Position numbers and translations under genes: made by a program
Shown: piece after piece, positions 32,896 to 39,893 of the stretch
Layout of the letters: every line of letters begins with the position of its first letter
How positions within the stretch are numbered: position 1 is the first letter of the stretch
Notes under the pieces: model-generated
The model's database searches: none
Seen by the model: the letters and a program-made list of their open reading frames with translations, nothing else
What the model was told of the DNA's origin: nothing
From: CAZLRH01 sp964562015
Lineage (GTDB): Bacteria; Verrucomicrobiota; Verrucomicrobiia; Opitutales; JABDGR01
DNA length: 64,000 nt
Direction: 5' to 3'
Assembly: GCA_964562015.1 (NCBI GenBank)
Contig: CAZLRH010000002.1
Coordinates: forward strand, 310,001 to 374,000

Positions 32896-33828
32896 TCACT
32901 CCTCCACCCCGAACAGCGCCTTGGCAAAATTCTCGACGGAGAAGGGTTGCAGGTCGTCCGGCTGCTCGCCGAGGCCGACAAAGTGGATGGGCAGTTTCAA
33001 TTCGCGGTAGATGCCGACGAGCGCGCCGCCGCGGCTGGTGCCGTCGAGCTTGGTGATGATCAACCCGGTCAGGTCAAAGGCCTGGTGAAACACGCGGGCC
33101 TGTTCGATGGAGTTCGAGCCGAGCGAGCCATCCAGCACGAGCCAACGGTGCCGCGGCGCGGCGGGGTCGTGCTTTTGCAGGACGCGCCGGATTTTCTTCA
33201 ACTCCTCCATCAAATTGTGCTTGGTGTGCAGACGGCCCGCCGTGTCGAGGATGACGAGGTCCTGCTTGCGCGCGGCGGCGGCCTGCCACGCGTCATATGC
33301 GACCGCCGCGGTGTCCGCGCCGGACTGGCTGGAAATCACCTCAAGCGCCAGGCGCTTGGCCCAGGCCTGCAACTGTTCGTTGGCCGCGGCGCGAAAAGTA
33401 TCGCACGCGCCGAGCACCACGCTGCGGCCTTCCTGCCGGTAATGCCAAGCGAGCTTGGCGGCCGTCGTCGTCTTGCCCGAGCCATTGACGCCCACCAGGC
33501 AAATCACATCGGGCCGGCCGGGCGCGGGCTGGAGCACCGGTGGTTTCTCCGCCCCGGCCAGCACGCGGCACAAGACCGCGGCCCCGAGGCGCGCGGCATC
33601 CTGGCTGCGCAGCGCGGAATCCTTTTTCCACGCGGCCTTGATCTCGGCCAGCACCTCGCTGGCGGTCTCGACGCCGAGGTCCGCGCCATACATGGCCTCC
33701 TCCATCTGGGCGAGCTTCGCGGGGTCCAGCGTCAGCGAGAGCGCGACGCCGAGCTTGTCGAACGCCGCGTGAAAAGTCGGCGTGGACCGCCGCAACCCCA
33801 CCTTGAACTTTTCGAAAAAGGAACCCAT
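32896..33828 (-). CDS. ftsY: Signal recognition particle receptor FtsY
   Basis: FtsY docks the SRP-ribosome complex at the membrane; its GTPase works reciprocally with Ffh. The 310-residue protein has the NG core with the P-loop GVNGSGKTTTAAKLAWHYR, DTAGRLHTKHNLMEELKK and the specificity motif TKLDGTSRGGALVGIYREL. The N-terminal acidic A domain of E. coli FtsY is absent; the protein begins MGSFFEKFKVGLRRS, an amphipathic helix that binds membranes in short-form FtsY proteins. ATG 33828 is preferred over 33843 because it starts that helix. Confidence 0.94.
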   Translation of the reverse strand: MGSFFEKFKVGLRRSTPTFHAAFDKLGVALSLTLDPAKLAQMEEAMYGADLGVETASEVLAEIKAAWKKDSALRSQDAARLGAAVLCRVLAGAEKPPVLQPAPGRPDVICLVGVNGSGKTTTAAKLAWHYRQEGRSVVLGACDTFRAAANEQLQAWAKRLALEVISSQSGADTAAVAYDAWQAAAARKQDLVILDTAGRLHTKHNLMEELKKIRRVLQKHDPAAPRHRWLVLDGSLGSNSIEQARVFHQAFDLTGLIITKLDGTSRGGALVGIYRELKLPIHFVGLGEQPDDLQPFSVENFAKALFGVEE

Positions 33829-34020
33829 GAACCGAAAATTCACCCATAAACCCGCGGCATACTCAACCCTCGTTTTTGCCGGGGTGGTCGCGAGGGCAGG
33901 CTAATGGCCCGTCGTCGAACACATATTGGCAGTTATATATTGATATTTTCACCATCTCTCCATTCTCCCGGTGCCGCCCGCCGTCGCCCCGGCCCACCCC
34001 TGCTTGCACTCCCAACGGCT

Positions 34021-34039
34021 GAGGAATTCCAACGTTGGA
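34021..34039. repeat. 19-bp direct repeat, left flank of mobile element
   Basis: GAGGAATTCCAACGTTGGA occurs here and again at 36734-36752 with no mismatch. It includes the palindrome TCCAACGTTGGA. The region 33829-34020 upstream of it is a gene-free leader of ftsY on the minus strand. Confidence 0.85.
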
Positions 34040-34142
34040 GGTAGTGACTCCGCTTGAACTGCATTGCAGAAAATTGGGTAATTGACCCTGATTCTCCATC
34101 TTCCGCTTGCCAGCCCGCGCAAGCATGATGTAGGATGTGGGT

Positions 34143-34481
34143 ATGCCAACCAAGCACCCAGCACCCCCGCGAGACCTTGCGCAAATCGGCTACGATGCCG
34201 TCCAGCGCATTATCCGCCTGACGGAGGGGCCAACCATTCCCAGCCCGGCCATCCCCTTCCCCACCGACCCTTTTGCCGGTGGACCAGTCAAGAACCCCGA
34301 CACCAAGACCGCCAACGTTGAGGAGATGGTCAGGAAGGCCATTGCCGAGGGCAAGAATCCCGGCGCAGTGCTGCTAGGGAGCCTCGGGGCTAGCAAGGGA
34401 GGCAAGGCGCGGGCTAAGAGCCTGTCGAAGGAGCAGCGGAAGCAGATTGCTAAAAAGGCGGCTAAGGCGCGGTGGGGCTAA
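34143..34481 (+). CDS. Small basic protein with KARAKSLSKEQRKQIAKKAA tail
   Basis: The 112-residue protein starts at ATG 34143, with a rare AGGA ribosome site 7 bases upstream. A Pro-rich N-terminal third is followed by a basic C terminus (GGKARAKSLSKEQRKQIA then KKAAKARWG). That tail motif, reading like GGKARAxxLSxEERxxIAxxAAxARW, recurs in short proteins found on plasmids and phage-like elements. It is probably nucleic-acid-binding, but the partner is unknown. It is the first passenger inside the element and overlaps the 3' end of the convergent Abi_2 remnant by 20 bases. Confidence 0.6.
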   Translation: MPTKHPAPPRDLAQIGYDAVQRIIRLTEGPTIPSPAIPFPTDPFAGGPVKNPDTKTANVEEMVRKAIAEGKNPGAVLLGSLGASKGGKARAKSLSKEQRKQIAKKAAKARWG

Positions 34482-34923
34482 TAGTAGGGTCTCTTAAGGC
34501 CCAAAATGGCTCATCCTTCCATTTTGGAGGAAAGCCCATTGCTACGGGGTCAATAAAGGCATTGTCCTCGATTAACTTGGCGATTCTACAATTCCATTTC
34601 GTATCGGGTGCTATAACCTTGAGAATATCAAACATAACAACCGCTGTAGCGTAAAACTTAGCAGATGGGTGTATTGTCCCTTTACTATTATTTGCGAACG
34701 TAAACGAAAAAGGATTTAATAAAGTACTAAATTTGTGCGCGACGGCTGGTTTAATGGCAATTTCCCGGTTCCAAAGCCTTAGGTGATGTGCGCATACATT
34801 ACGCAGGTATCCGATGTGCTCTAGATGATGTTTTGCCTCCCCAGGATTAGATATAGTCAACCCTCTATCCGTCATGCATTTTATCTGTCCTGCCAAATCC
34901 CTTGACGGTTTTGTAAATTTCAT
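34462..34923 (-). pseudogene. Abi_2-family (AbiD/AbiF-like) gene with internal deletion
   Basis: The 153-residue product reads as the start of an Abi_2 protein (FTKPSRDLAGQIKCMTDRGL, AKHHLEHIGY) joined directly to the C-terminal part (LRNVCAHHLRLWNREIAIKP, later AMGFPPKWKDEPFWALRD). In complete members about 130-200 residues lie between these two segments. The joint falls where both partners share an H-x-x-x-I-x-Y-x-R pattern, so a short-homology deletion is likely. The frame is intact, so a short protein could still be made. Abi_2 genes are linked to phage abortive infection. The gene is AT-rich and inside the mobile element. Confidence 0.65.
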
Positions 34924-35123
34924 CGCCAAATTTGGGCAAAAAAATACCCACCAAATTGCGCATTGTTAAGAGGCGTGGCGGGTGTGTTGCGGAGAGTATA
35001 CGATTTATTTTTGAAAAAAACTACTATGAATTTATGCTTTACGATTCGACCATTTACCACTCAACGACTTAGGTAACAAAAATAATGCTTGCGCGGGCAC
35101 GCATCGTAGCTTACGATTGGGGC

Positions 35124-35972
35124 ATGAATCAGCTATCCCCCGAGAAACAGGCGCAAATCTTTCACTGTCTGGTTGAGGGCATTAGCCTGCGCGCCACGGC
35201 CAGGCTGGTAGGCGTATCGTTTAATGCGGTGTTGCGGACGTTCGTTAAGCTCGGGAAGGCGTGCCATCAGTACCAATCGGAAACCTTCCGCAACTTTAAG
35301 CCCCGCTATCTACAGTTAGACGAACAATACGGGTTCGTTGGGGCCAAGGAGAACAACGCCAGCCCCGAGAATCGGGCCGAAAAGGGCTGGGGCACTATCT
35401 GGACATGGCTGGCGATAGACGCCGAAAGCAAACTCGTGCCTTGCTGGCACGTCGGCAATCGTGAGGCCAGGGACGCCGACATGTTCCTATCGGACTTGGC
35501 CGAGCGTTTGGCTTGCCGGGTGCAAATCTCCACCGATGGATTTACCGCCTATGCTCCGGCGATCAAAAAATTCTTTGGCGATAATGTGGATTTTGCCCAA
35601 CTGATTAAGGTCTATCGGAAGCCAGCAGCGTTGCCGTACAATAGCCCGCCCATCTGTGTAGGCTCCTACAAGACGCCCGTTTCTGGCCGTCCTGACGGTG
35701 CGCACGTCTCCACGTCCTATGCCGAGCGGCTGAACCTCACCGTGCGCATGAAGAACCGTCGGTTTACGCGCCTGACGAACGCCTTTAGCAAGAAGGTCTC
35801 CAATCACTTCCTTTCGCTCTCGATGAACTTTTTCCACTACAATTTTTGCCGTCGGCACATGAGCCTAGAAGGGCTGACGCCAGTCATGAAGGCGGGTTAC
35901 GCAAACCACGTTTGGACAATTGAGGAAGTGGTTGCGTTGTTGTCGAAAAAAGCCGTAGAAAAGGCGGCATGA
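35124..35972 (+). CDS. IS1-family-like DDE transposase
   Basis: The 282-residue protein has an N-terminal helix-turn-helix (EGISLRATARLVGVSFNAVL), then an RNase H-type catalytic domain. Candidate acidic residues are D in RYLQLDEQYGFVG, D in ISTDGFTAYAPA and E in SYAERLNLTVRMKNRRFTRL; the C terminus carries NFCRRHMSLEGLTP. This is the InsB/IS1-like layout in one reading frame, unlike E. coli IS1 where two frames are joined by frameshifting. ATG 35124 is chosen over 35085, which adds unlikely sequence. The stop overlaps the next ORF start (ATGA), so the small passenger gene is translationally coupled. Confidence 0.8.
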   Translation: MNQLSPEKQAQIFHCLVEGISLRATARLVGVSFNAVLRTFVKLGKACHQYQSETFRNFKPRYLQLDEQYGFVGAKENNASPENRAEKGWGTIWTWLAIDAESKLVPCWHVGNREARDADMFLSDLAERLACRVQISTDGFTAYAPAIKKFFGDNVDFAQLIKVYRKPAALPYNSPPICVGSYKTPVSGRPDGAHVSTSYAERLNLTVRMKNRRFTRLTNAFSKKVSNHFLSLSMNFFHYNFCRRHMSLEGLTPVMKAGYANHVWTIEEVVALLSKKAVEKAA

Positions 35973-36157
35973 ATAATACAATTAAGGAATACAAGACAGT
36001 AGGCGGATTATCTTCTGGAGATTTGGATAGCCTCGTTAATGAACTGCTTAAACAGGGTTATATTCCATATGGAAATCCATATGCAGAATCCCGCACCCTG
36101 TTTCAGGCGATGATTAAGGAAGTTGAAAAGGCCGAGCCCAGAATTAGGTCACTGTGA
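35969..36157 (+). CDS. DUF1737-like small protein coupled to the transposase
   Basis: This 62-residue protein overlaps the transposase stop by ATGA. Its sequence (EYKTVGGLSSGDLDSLVNEL, LLKQGYIPYGNPYAESRTLF, QAMIKEV) matches the small DUF1737 fold in which a loop, helix and strand repeat around GY-x-x-x-G. Its function is unknown in general. Coupling to the transposase suggests it is made together with it and could assist transposition or act as an accessory; neither has been shown. Confidence 0.55.
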   Translation: MNNTIKEYKTVGGLSSGDLDSLVNELLKQGYIPYGNPYAESRTLFQAMIKEVEKAEPRIRSL

Positions 36158-36183
36158 TAAGCAGTTGACAAAATTACTTTCTC

Positions 36184-36417
36184 GTGCAAAGTCAAGGCGT
36201 GACTCCCGAGCCAGAGCTTGACGTTGCCAAGCGCGTCCTGACGCCGGGCATTTCCACGATTGATAACTGCATCGTAGATTTTGACGCTCGCAGAATCATC
36301 TACCCTGACACCCTGCATCTCAAGCGATTTGCCACCAAGGGCGATTACGAGTTTGTCTCCATGAAGCTAATAGATGCGCACAATCTGGGTAATGTCCCCG
36401 AGTTGGTTAATCTCTAG
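36184..36417 (+). CDS. Hypothetical passenger protein
   Basis: The 77-residue frame from GTG 36184 (PEPELDVAKRVLTPGISTID, then VDFDARRIIYPDTLHLKRF) has no recognised domain, but its codon use is comparable to nearby element genes. It is inside the element, after the DUF1737 gene. It overlaps a minus-strand ORF at 36367-36579, so at most one of them may be a real gene. Confidence is low. Confidence 0.3.
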   Translation: MQSQGVTPEPELDVAKRVLTPGISTIDNCIVDFDARRIIYPDTLHLKRFATKGDYEFVSMKLIDAHNLGNVPELVNL

Positions 36418-36579
36418 GTCATGGCCGATATATTGGCCGAAGTTCCAATTCCCGCTTCGTACGTCCTTATGAAGGTGAAGGCCGGGGTCAAAGATGAGAC
36501 CAGGCAAACCAATCTTGCGATTGGTCGTATAACGCCCCGGCTCAATCTCGGTAAATAGGTCGGTAAATTTGACGCGCAT
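36367..36579 (-). CDS. Hypothetical passenger protein, opposite strand
   Basis: The 70-residue frame (KFTDLFTEIEPGRYTTNRKI, FDPGLHLHKDVRSGNWNFG) reads like a genuine beta/loop protein by composition, but no family is recognised. It overlaps the plus-strand ORF at 36184-36417 by 51 bases. If real, it would be a passenger of the mobile element. Confidence 0.3.
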   Translation of the reverse strand: MRVKFTDLFTEIEPGRYTTNRKIGLPGLIFDPGLHLHKDVRSGNWNFGQYIGHDLEINQLGDITQIVRIY

Positions 36580-36733
36580 GGATAGTGAGCCTAAACGGGC
36601 GCCACCTTAGAGCAAGGGCCGTATTTTACCTAATCCTAAGGCGTTAGACATCTAACCGGGATGCTCGGGGGTCGCTCCTACCCTCAGCCCACCCGTAGCC
36701 CCAGCCTCTAGGTTTTCAAACGGAGTCACTACC

Positions 36734-36752
36734 GAGGAATTCCAACGTTGGA
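36734..36752. repeat. 19-bp direct repeat, right flank of mobile element
   Basis: Identical to 34021-34039. The octamer GCATTGCA occurs 22 bases downstream of each copy, on the left inside the element and on the right outside it. Confidence 0.85.
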
Positions 36753-36994
36753 TGCACGAGGGTTTTCGTATTTGCATTGCAAATACATCCTATTTGGATT
36801 GCGAGAAATGGGCCGAAAGGGAGCCTAACGTAAAATGTAATTTTTAATTCTTTTATTACCAATAACTTATGAAAGTAAAAATCAAGTTGGCACAAGGCGT
36901 GGTTAAGGACGTGCACGCAGCAAACTAACGTCCTCACTGACCTGATCAACTTCACCTTCCGATCGTCCTTCCTCACCCCTTATTTCCACCCGTC
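36753..36994. other. AT-rich spacer before the sigma factor
   Basis: No gene is supported. A 19-codon frame from ATG 36869 (MKVKIKLAQG...) is too short to judge. The last 60 bases before the sigma-factor ATG are C/T-rich (CAACTTCACCTTCCG type), like other leaders in this window. Confidence 0.4.
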
Positions 36995-37771
36995 ATGAAG
37001 CTTCCCGCCCCCACCCGCAGCATCACCCCGACCGCCGACCCCGCCGCGCAGGCCTCCCGCGCCCTGTCCCCCGAGCATTGCCAGTTGTTGGAACAGCACT
37101 ATCCGCTCGTGCGCACCGTCGTTTCGCAAATGAGCCAGTACCTGCCGAGTTGCGCCGATCTCGACGAATTGCACAGCGTGGGACTGACCGGCCTGATCGC
37201 CGCCGTGCGCCGTTACAACGTCACCAAGAAAAAGACTTTTGAAGGCTATGCCGCCCTGCGCATCCGCGGCGCGATTTTGGACGAGCTACGCCGCCTGGAC
37301 TGGATGCCGCGCTCGGCCCGCCTGCATGCGCGCCAGTTGCGCGGCGTGATGGACGGCCTCGAGCAAAATCTGGGCCGCGTGCCGACCACCGAGGAAACCC
37401 GCCGCGAACTAGGCCTGAGCCCCGAGGCGTTCAACCGCCTGCAAACGCGCGTGCAACCGGTGCGTGTCGTGCCCCTGGACCAGCCCGTCGAGCATGATTC
37501 CGGCCAGCGTTTGAATCTGCACGACATCATTCGCGACGAGAGCATCGCGCCCGTGCACGCCGGCCTTGAACAAGCGGAGACGGTCGCGCAGCTCGTGGAG
37601 AAACTCCAGAACCTTCCGGAACGCCAGCGCAAGGTGCTCGCGCTCTATTATTTTGACGGATTGCGGCTGGCGGAAATCGCCGAGGTCTTCGGCGTGACCG
37701 AGGCCCGCGTGTGCCAGATTCACAGCCAGGCGCTGCAAACCTTGCGCCAGCGCTGGTCGGACCGGAACTAA
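36995..37771 (+). CDS. fliA: RNA polymerase sigma factor, FliA/WhiG type
   Basis: The 258-residue sigma-70-family factor has region 2 (LLEQHYPLVRTVVSQMSQYL, DLDELHSVGLTGLIAAVRRY, FEGYAALRIRGAILDELRRL), a region 3 segment (GRVPTTEETRRELGLSPEAF) and region 4 (LQNLPERQRKVLALYYFDGL, LAEIAEVFGVTEARVCQIHS). The RIRGAILDELR sequence is diagnostic of the sigma-28/FliA subgroup, which drives flagellar and some developmental genes. No flagellar or chemotaxis gene is in the window, so its regulon is unknown. It lies downstream of the mobile element and 61 bp before ribBA. Confidence 0.85.
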   Translation: MKLPAPTRSITPTADPAAQASRALSPEHCQLLEQHYPLVRTVVSQMSQYLPSCADLDELHSVGLTGLIAAVRRYNVTKKKTFEGYAALRIRGAILDELRRLDWMPRSARLHARQLRGVMDGLEQNLGRVPTTEETRRELGLSPEAFNRLQTRVQPVRVVPLDQPVEHDSGQRLNLHDIIRDESIAPVHAGLEQAETVAQLVEKLQNLPERQRKVLALYYFDGLRLAEIAEVFGVTEARVCQIHSQALQTLRQRWSDRN

Positions 37772-37832
37772 GACCGCGCCCTTGACGGCCCCGCGTCGGC
37801 GGGGGTAAAGTGGCGGGCTCTGCGGTTCTCCC

Positions 37833-38975
37833 GTGCGCCCGGCCATGTCCTCGCCCAACCATTCTCCTCCTGCGCCCTTCGACAGCGTCGAAGAGGCGGT
37901 GGCCGAAATTGCCGCCGGCCGCCTGGTCATCGTCACGGACGATGAGGCGCGGGAGAACGAGGGCGATTTCGTGATGGCGGCGGCGAAGGTCACCGCCGAA
38001 GCCGTGAACATGATGCTGCGGCACGGTCGCGGCCTCATTTGCGTGCCCACAGTGGCGCACCAGCTCAAGCGCCTCGGCATCAACCAAATGGTGCCGGACA
38101 ACCGCGAGTCGCAGAAGACGGATTTCAGCGTGTCGGTGGACGCCGCCGAGGGCATCACGACGGGCATCAGCGCGTACGACCGCGCGGCGACGATTGAAAT
38201 TCTAGCCAACCCGCACGCCACACCGGAAATGCTCGTGCAGCCGGGCCATGTGTTTCCCCTGCGCGCGAAACCAGGCGGCGTGCTCCAGCGCGCGGGCCAC
38301 ACCGAGGCTGCGGTGGACCTCGCCGCGCTCGCGGGCCTGCATCCGAGCGGAGTCATTTGCGAGATTTTGAATGAAGACGGCAGCCTCGCCCGCCTGCCGG
38401 AGCTGATCGAGTACAAGCGCCGTTTCGGTCTCAAACTCATTTCCATCGCGCAACTCATCCATCACCGCTATCTCCGCGAAAAACTCGTCGAGCGCGTGAC
38501 GGCGATGCCGTTTTCGTCAGATTTCGGCCTCTTTGAGTTGCACGTGTACCGCAGCTTTCTCGACGGGCGCACTCATTATGCCTTCACGCGCGGGCAGCTC
38601 GACGGCGCGCCGACCCTGGTGCGCGTGCAAAGCGAGAACTTGCTCGCGGATGTGTTCCGCGCGCAACAGTTCAGCGGCTTCCGCTCGCTGAGCGCCGCCA
38701 TGGAGCGCGTGGCCCGCGAAGGCCGCGGCGCAGTGGTATACATCGGCCAGCCCGCCGGCGGCGTCACGATTGAAGCCGGCGCCAACGGCTCGAGCCCCGG
38801 CCGCCTCACGCCCGCGGGCATGGACATCCGTGATTACGGCATCGGCGCGCAAATCCTGGCCGACCTCGGCCTGCGCCGCATCCGTCTGCTGAGCGGCTCG
38901 CCCCAGCGCAAAGTCGTCGGCCTCGACGGCTTCGGTCTCGAAATCGTCGAGATGGTGCCGCTGAATCCTGCCTAA
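37833..38975 (+). CDS. ribBA: DHBP synthase with degenerate GTP-cyclohydrolase II domain
   Basis: The N-terminal 210 residues are a complete 3,4-dihydroxy-2-butanone-4-phosphate synthase: acidic motif DDEARENEGDFVMAA, HGRGLICVP and the AKPGGVLQRAGHTEAAVDLA region with its catalytic His and Glu. It supplies the four-carbon unit for riboflavin. The C-terminal half is homologous to GTP cyclohydrolase II but lacks the three zinc cysteines expected after LLADVFRAQ, and its RQEGRGIGL motif is replaced by VVYIGQPAGG. It is therefore probably a RibB enzyme only. ribH follows. The true start may be M1 or M5. Confidence 0.88.
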   Translation: MRPAMSSPNHSPPAPFDSVEEAVAEIAAGRLVIVTDDEARENEGDFVMAAAKVTAEAVNMMLRHGRGLICVPTVAHQLKRLGINQMVPDNRESQKTDFSVSVDAAEGITTGISAYDRAATIEILANPHATPEMLVQPGHVFPLRAKPGGVLQRAGHTEAAVDLAALAGLHPSGVICEILNEDGSLARLPELIEYKRRFGLKLISIAQLIHHRYLREKLVERVTAMPFSSDFGLFELHVYRSFLDGRTHYAFTRGQLDGAPTLVRVQSENLLADVFRAQQFSGFRSLSAAMERVAREGRGAVVYIGQPAGGVTIEAGANGSSPGRLTPAGMDIRDYGIGAQILADLGLRRIRLLSGSPQRKVVGLDGFGLEIVEMVPLNPA

Positions 38976-38992
38976 AACTAAACACTTTTTTT

Positions 38993-39117
38993 GACAGACT
39001 TAAGCGAATTAAAGAAATAATTCTCCTGGAATCTATTCAACAACCACCACGCGTATAACCAGTCTATAAATCACTCGGACGACTCGTCTTAATTACAGAA
39101 ATTCTGTTAATTCTGTC
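38993..39117 (+). repeat. Inverted GAATTAAC-repeat element before ribH
   Basis: The right arm AATTCTGTTAATTCTGTC (39100-39117) is identical to that before nusB. The left arm (38993-39010, GACAGACTTAAGCGAATT) is a degraded complement. The right arm ends 62 bases before the ribH ATG and continues TAAAAACTCTTTCC, which matches the tsf leader. Confidence 0.7.
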
Positions 39118-39179
39118 TAAAAACTCTTTCCGTTTTTGTCGAAAAACACTTTCCCCCCTGTCCAAAAACCTTTTCCGCC

Positions 39180-39758
39180 ATGAGCGAATCCCCTCCGGAA
39201 CCAGCCAAAATTGATGGTGCCGATTATTATATCGGCGTCGTCGCCTCGCGTTTCAACGGTGAGCTGGTGGACGAGCTGCTCACGCGGACGCTCGAGGAGC
39301 TGCTGAAAAACGGCGTGCGCCAGCGCAACATCGAAGTGCTCCGCGTGCCCGGCGCCAATGAGATTCCCTACGCCGCGCACATGCTCGCCTCCACCGGCGA
39401 GTTCGACTGTCTGATTGCGCTCGGGGTCGTCATCGCCGGCGCCACCAGCCACCACGACGTCATCGCCTACGGCACCGCCTATTCCCTGCACTCAATCGGC
39501 ATGCAATCCGAGACGCCCGTGATCAATGGCATTTTGACCGTGGAAAATGTTGAGCAGGGGCGCGAGCGCGTCAACGGCCCGCGTGAACGCGGCACGGAAT
39601 TCGCCCGCGCCGCCTTGCAGATGGCCGCGCACAAGCTCCGCCTCGTCGAGCGCCTCGACGCCATCGAGGAGCAGGAGGAAAAATACGAAGACGACGACGA
39701 GGACGACGAAGACGAGGACGACGGCTTCGACCCAAAACAGCTTTTTAAAAACAACTGA
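39180..39758 (+). CDS. ribH: 6,7-dimethyl-8-ribityllumazine synthase with acidic tail
   Basis: Lumazine synthase condenses the butanone phosphate from RibB with the ribitylaminouracil to give the riboflavin precursor. The 192-residue protein shows the family patterns GVVASRFNGELVDELLTRTL, VPGANEIPYAAHMLA, GVVIAGATSHHDVIAYGTAY and INGILTVENVEQ. It ends in a very acidic tail (KYEDDDEDDEDEDDGF then DPKQLFKNN) of about 30 residues not normally found. As these enzymes form 60-mer or pentameric shells, the tails would decorate the outside or inside. Its operon is ribBA-ribH-nusB with repeat elements in the gaps. Confidence 0.94.
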   Translation: MSESPPEPAKIDGADYYIGVVASRFNGELVDELLTRTLEELLKNGVRQRNIEVLRVPGANEIPYAAHMLASTGEFDCLIALGVVIAGATSHHDVIAYGTAYSLHSIGMQSETPVINGILTVENVEQGRERVNGPRERGTEFARAALQMAAHKLRLVERLDAIEEQEEKYEDDDEDDEDEDDGFDPKQLFKNN

Positions 39759-39783
39759 AAAGATTCGGAAAAGACATTTTTTC

Positions 39784-39877
39784 GACAGAATTAACAGAAT
39801 TACTGCAATTAATGAGTCGCCAGCCGGACTTCTGGTCGGAAAAGGTTTCCTATTTCGTGAATTCTGTTAATTCTGTC
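39784..39877 (+). repeat. Perfect inverted GAATTAAC-repeat element before nusB
   Basis: GACAGAATTAACAGAATT (39784-39801) and AATTCTGTTAATTCTGTC (39860-39877) are exact complements, 18 of 18, with a 58-base loop. The right arm ends 16 bases before the nusB ATG. Confidence 0.8.
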
Positions 39878-39893
39878 TCGAGCCTTCTTTCCC

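Larger units (their letters stand above)
34040..36733. mobile_element. IS1-like transposable element with passenger genes
   Basis: The 2,694-bp segment begins with GGTAGTGACTCCGCTTGAA and ends with its inverted complement (36715-36733; 18 of 19 positions agree). The 19-bp direct repeats flank both ends. Inside are a transposase with an IS1/InsB-like DDE domain and several passenger ORFs, with base composition visibly more AT-rich than the rest of the window. The terminal GGT resembles IS1 ends, but IS1 usually makes 8-9-bp target duplications, so the 19-bp repeats are unusual. Boundaries are confident; the mechanism is not. Confidence 0.7.

Noticed and set aside
36643..36657. GTTAGAC followed by ATCTAAC, resembling integron attC core sites
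   Set aside because: The order of the two halves is wrong for one attC site, no clear second half or integrase gene is present, and the element ends are better explained by transposon repeats.
36716..36976. An 86-residue minus-strand frame over the right end of the mobile element
   Set aside because: It runs through the inverted end and direct repeat, and its residues come from non-coding AT-rich sequence.
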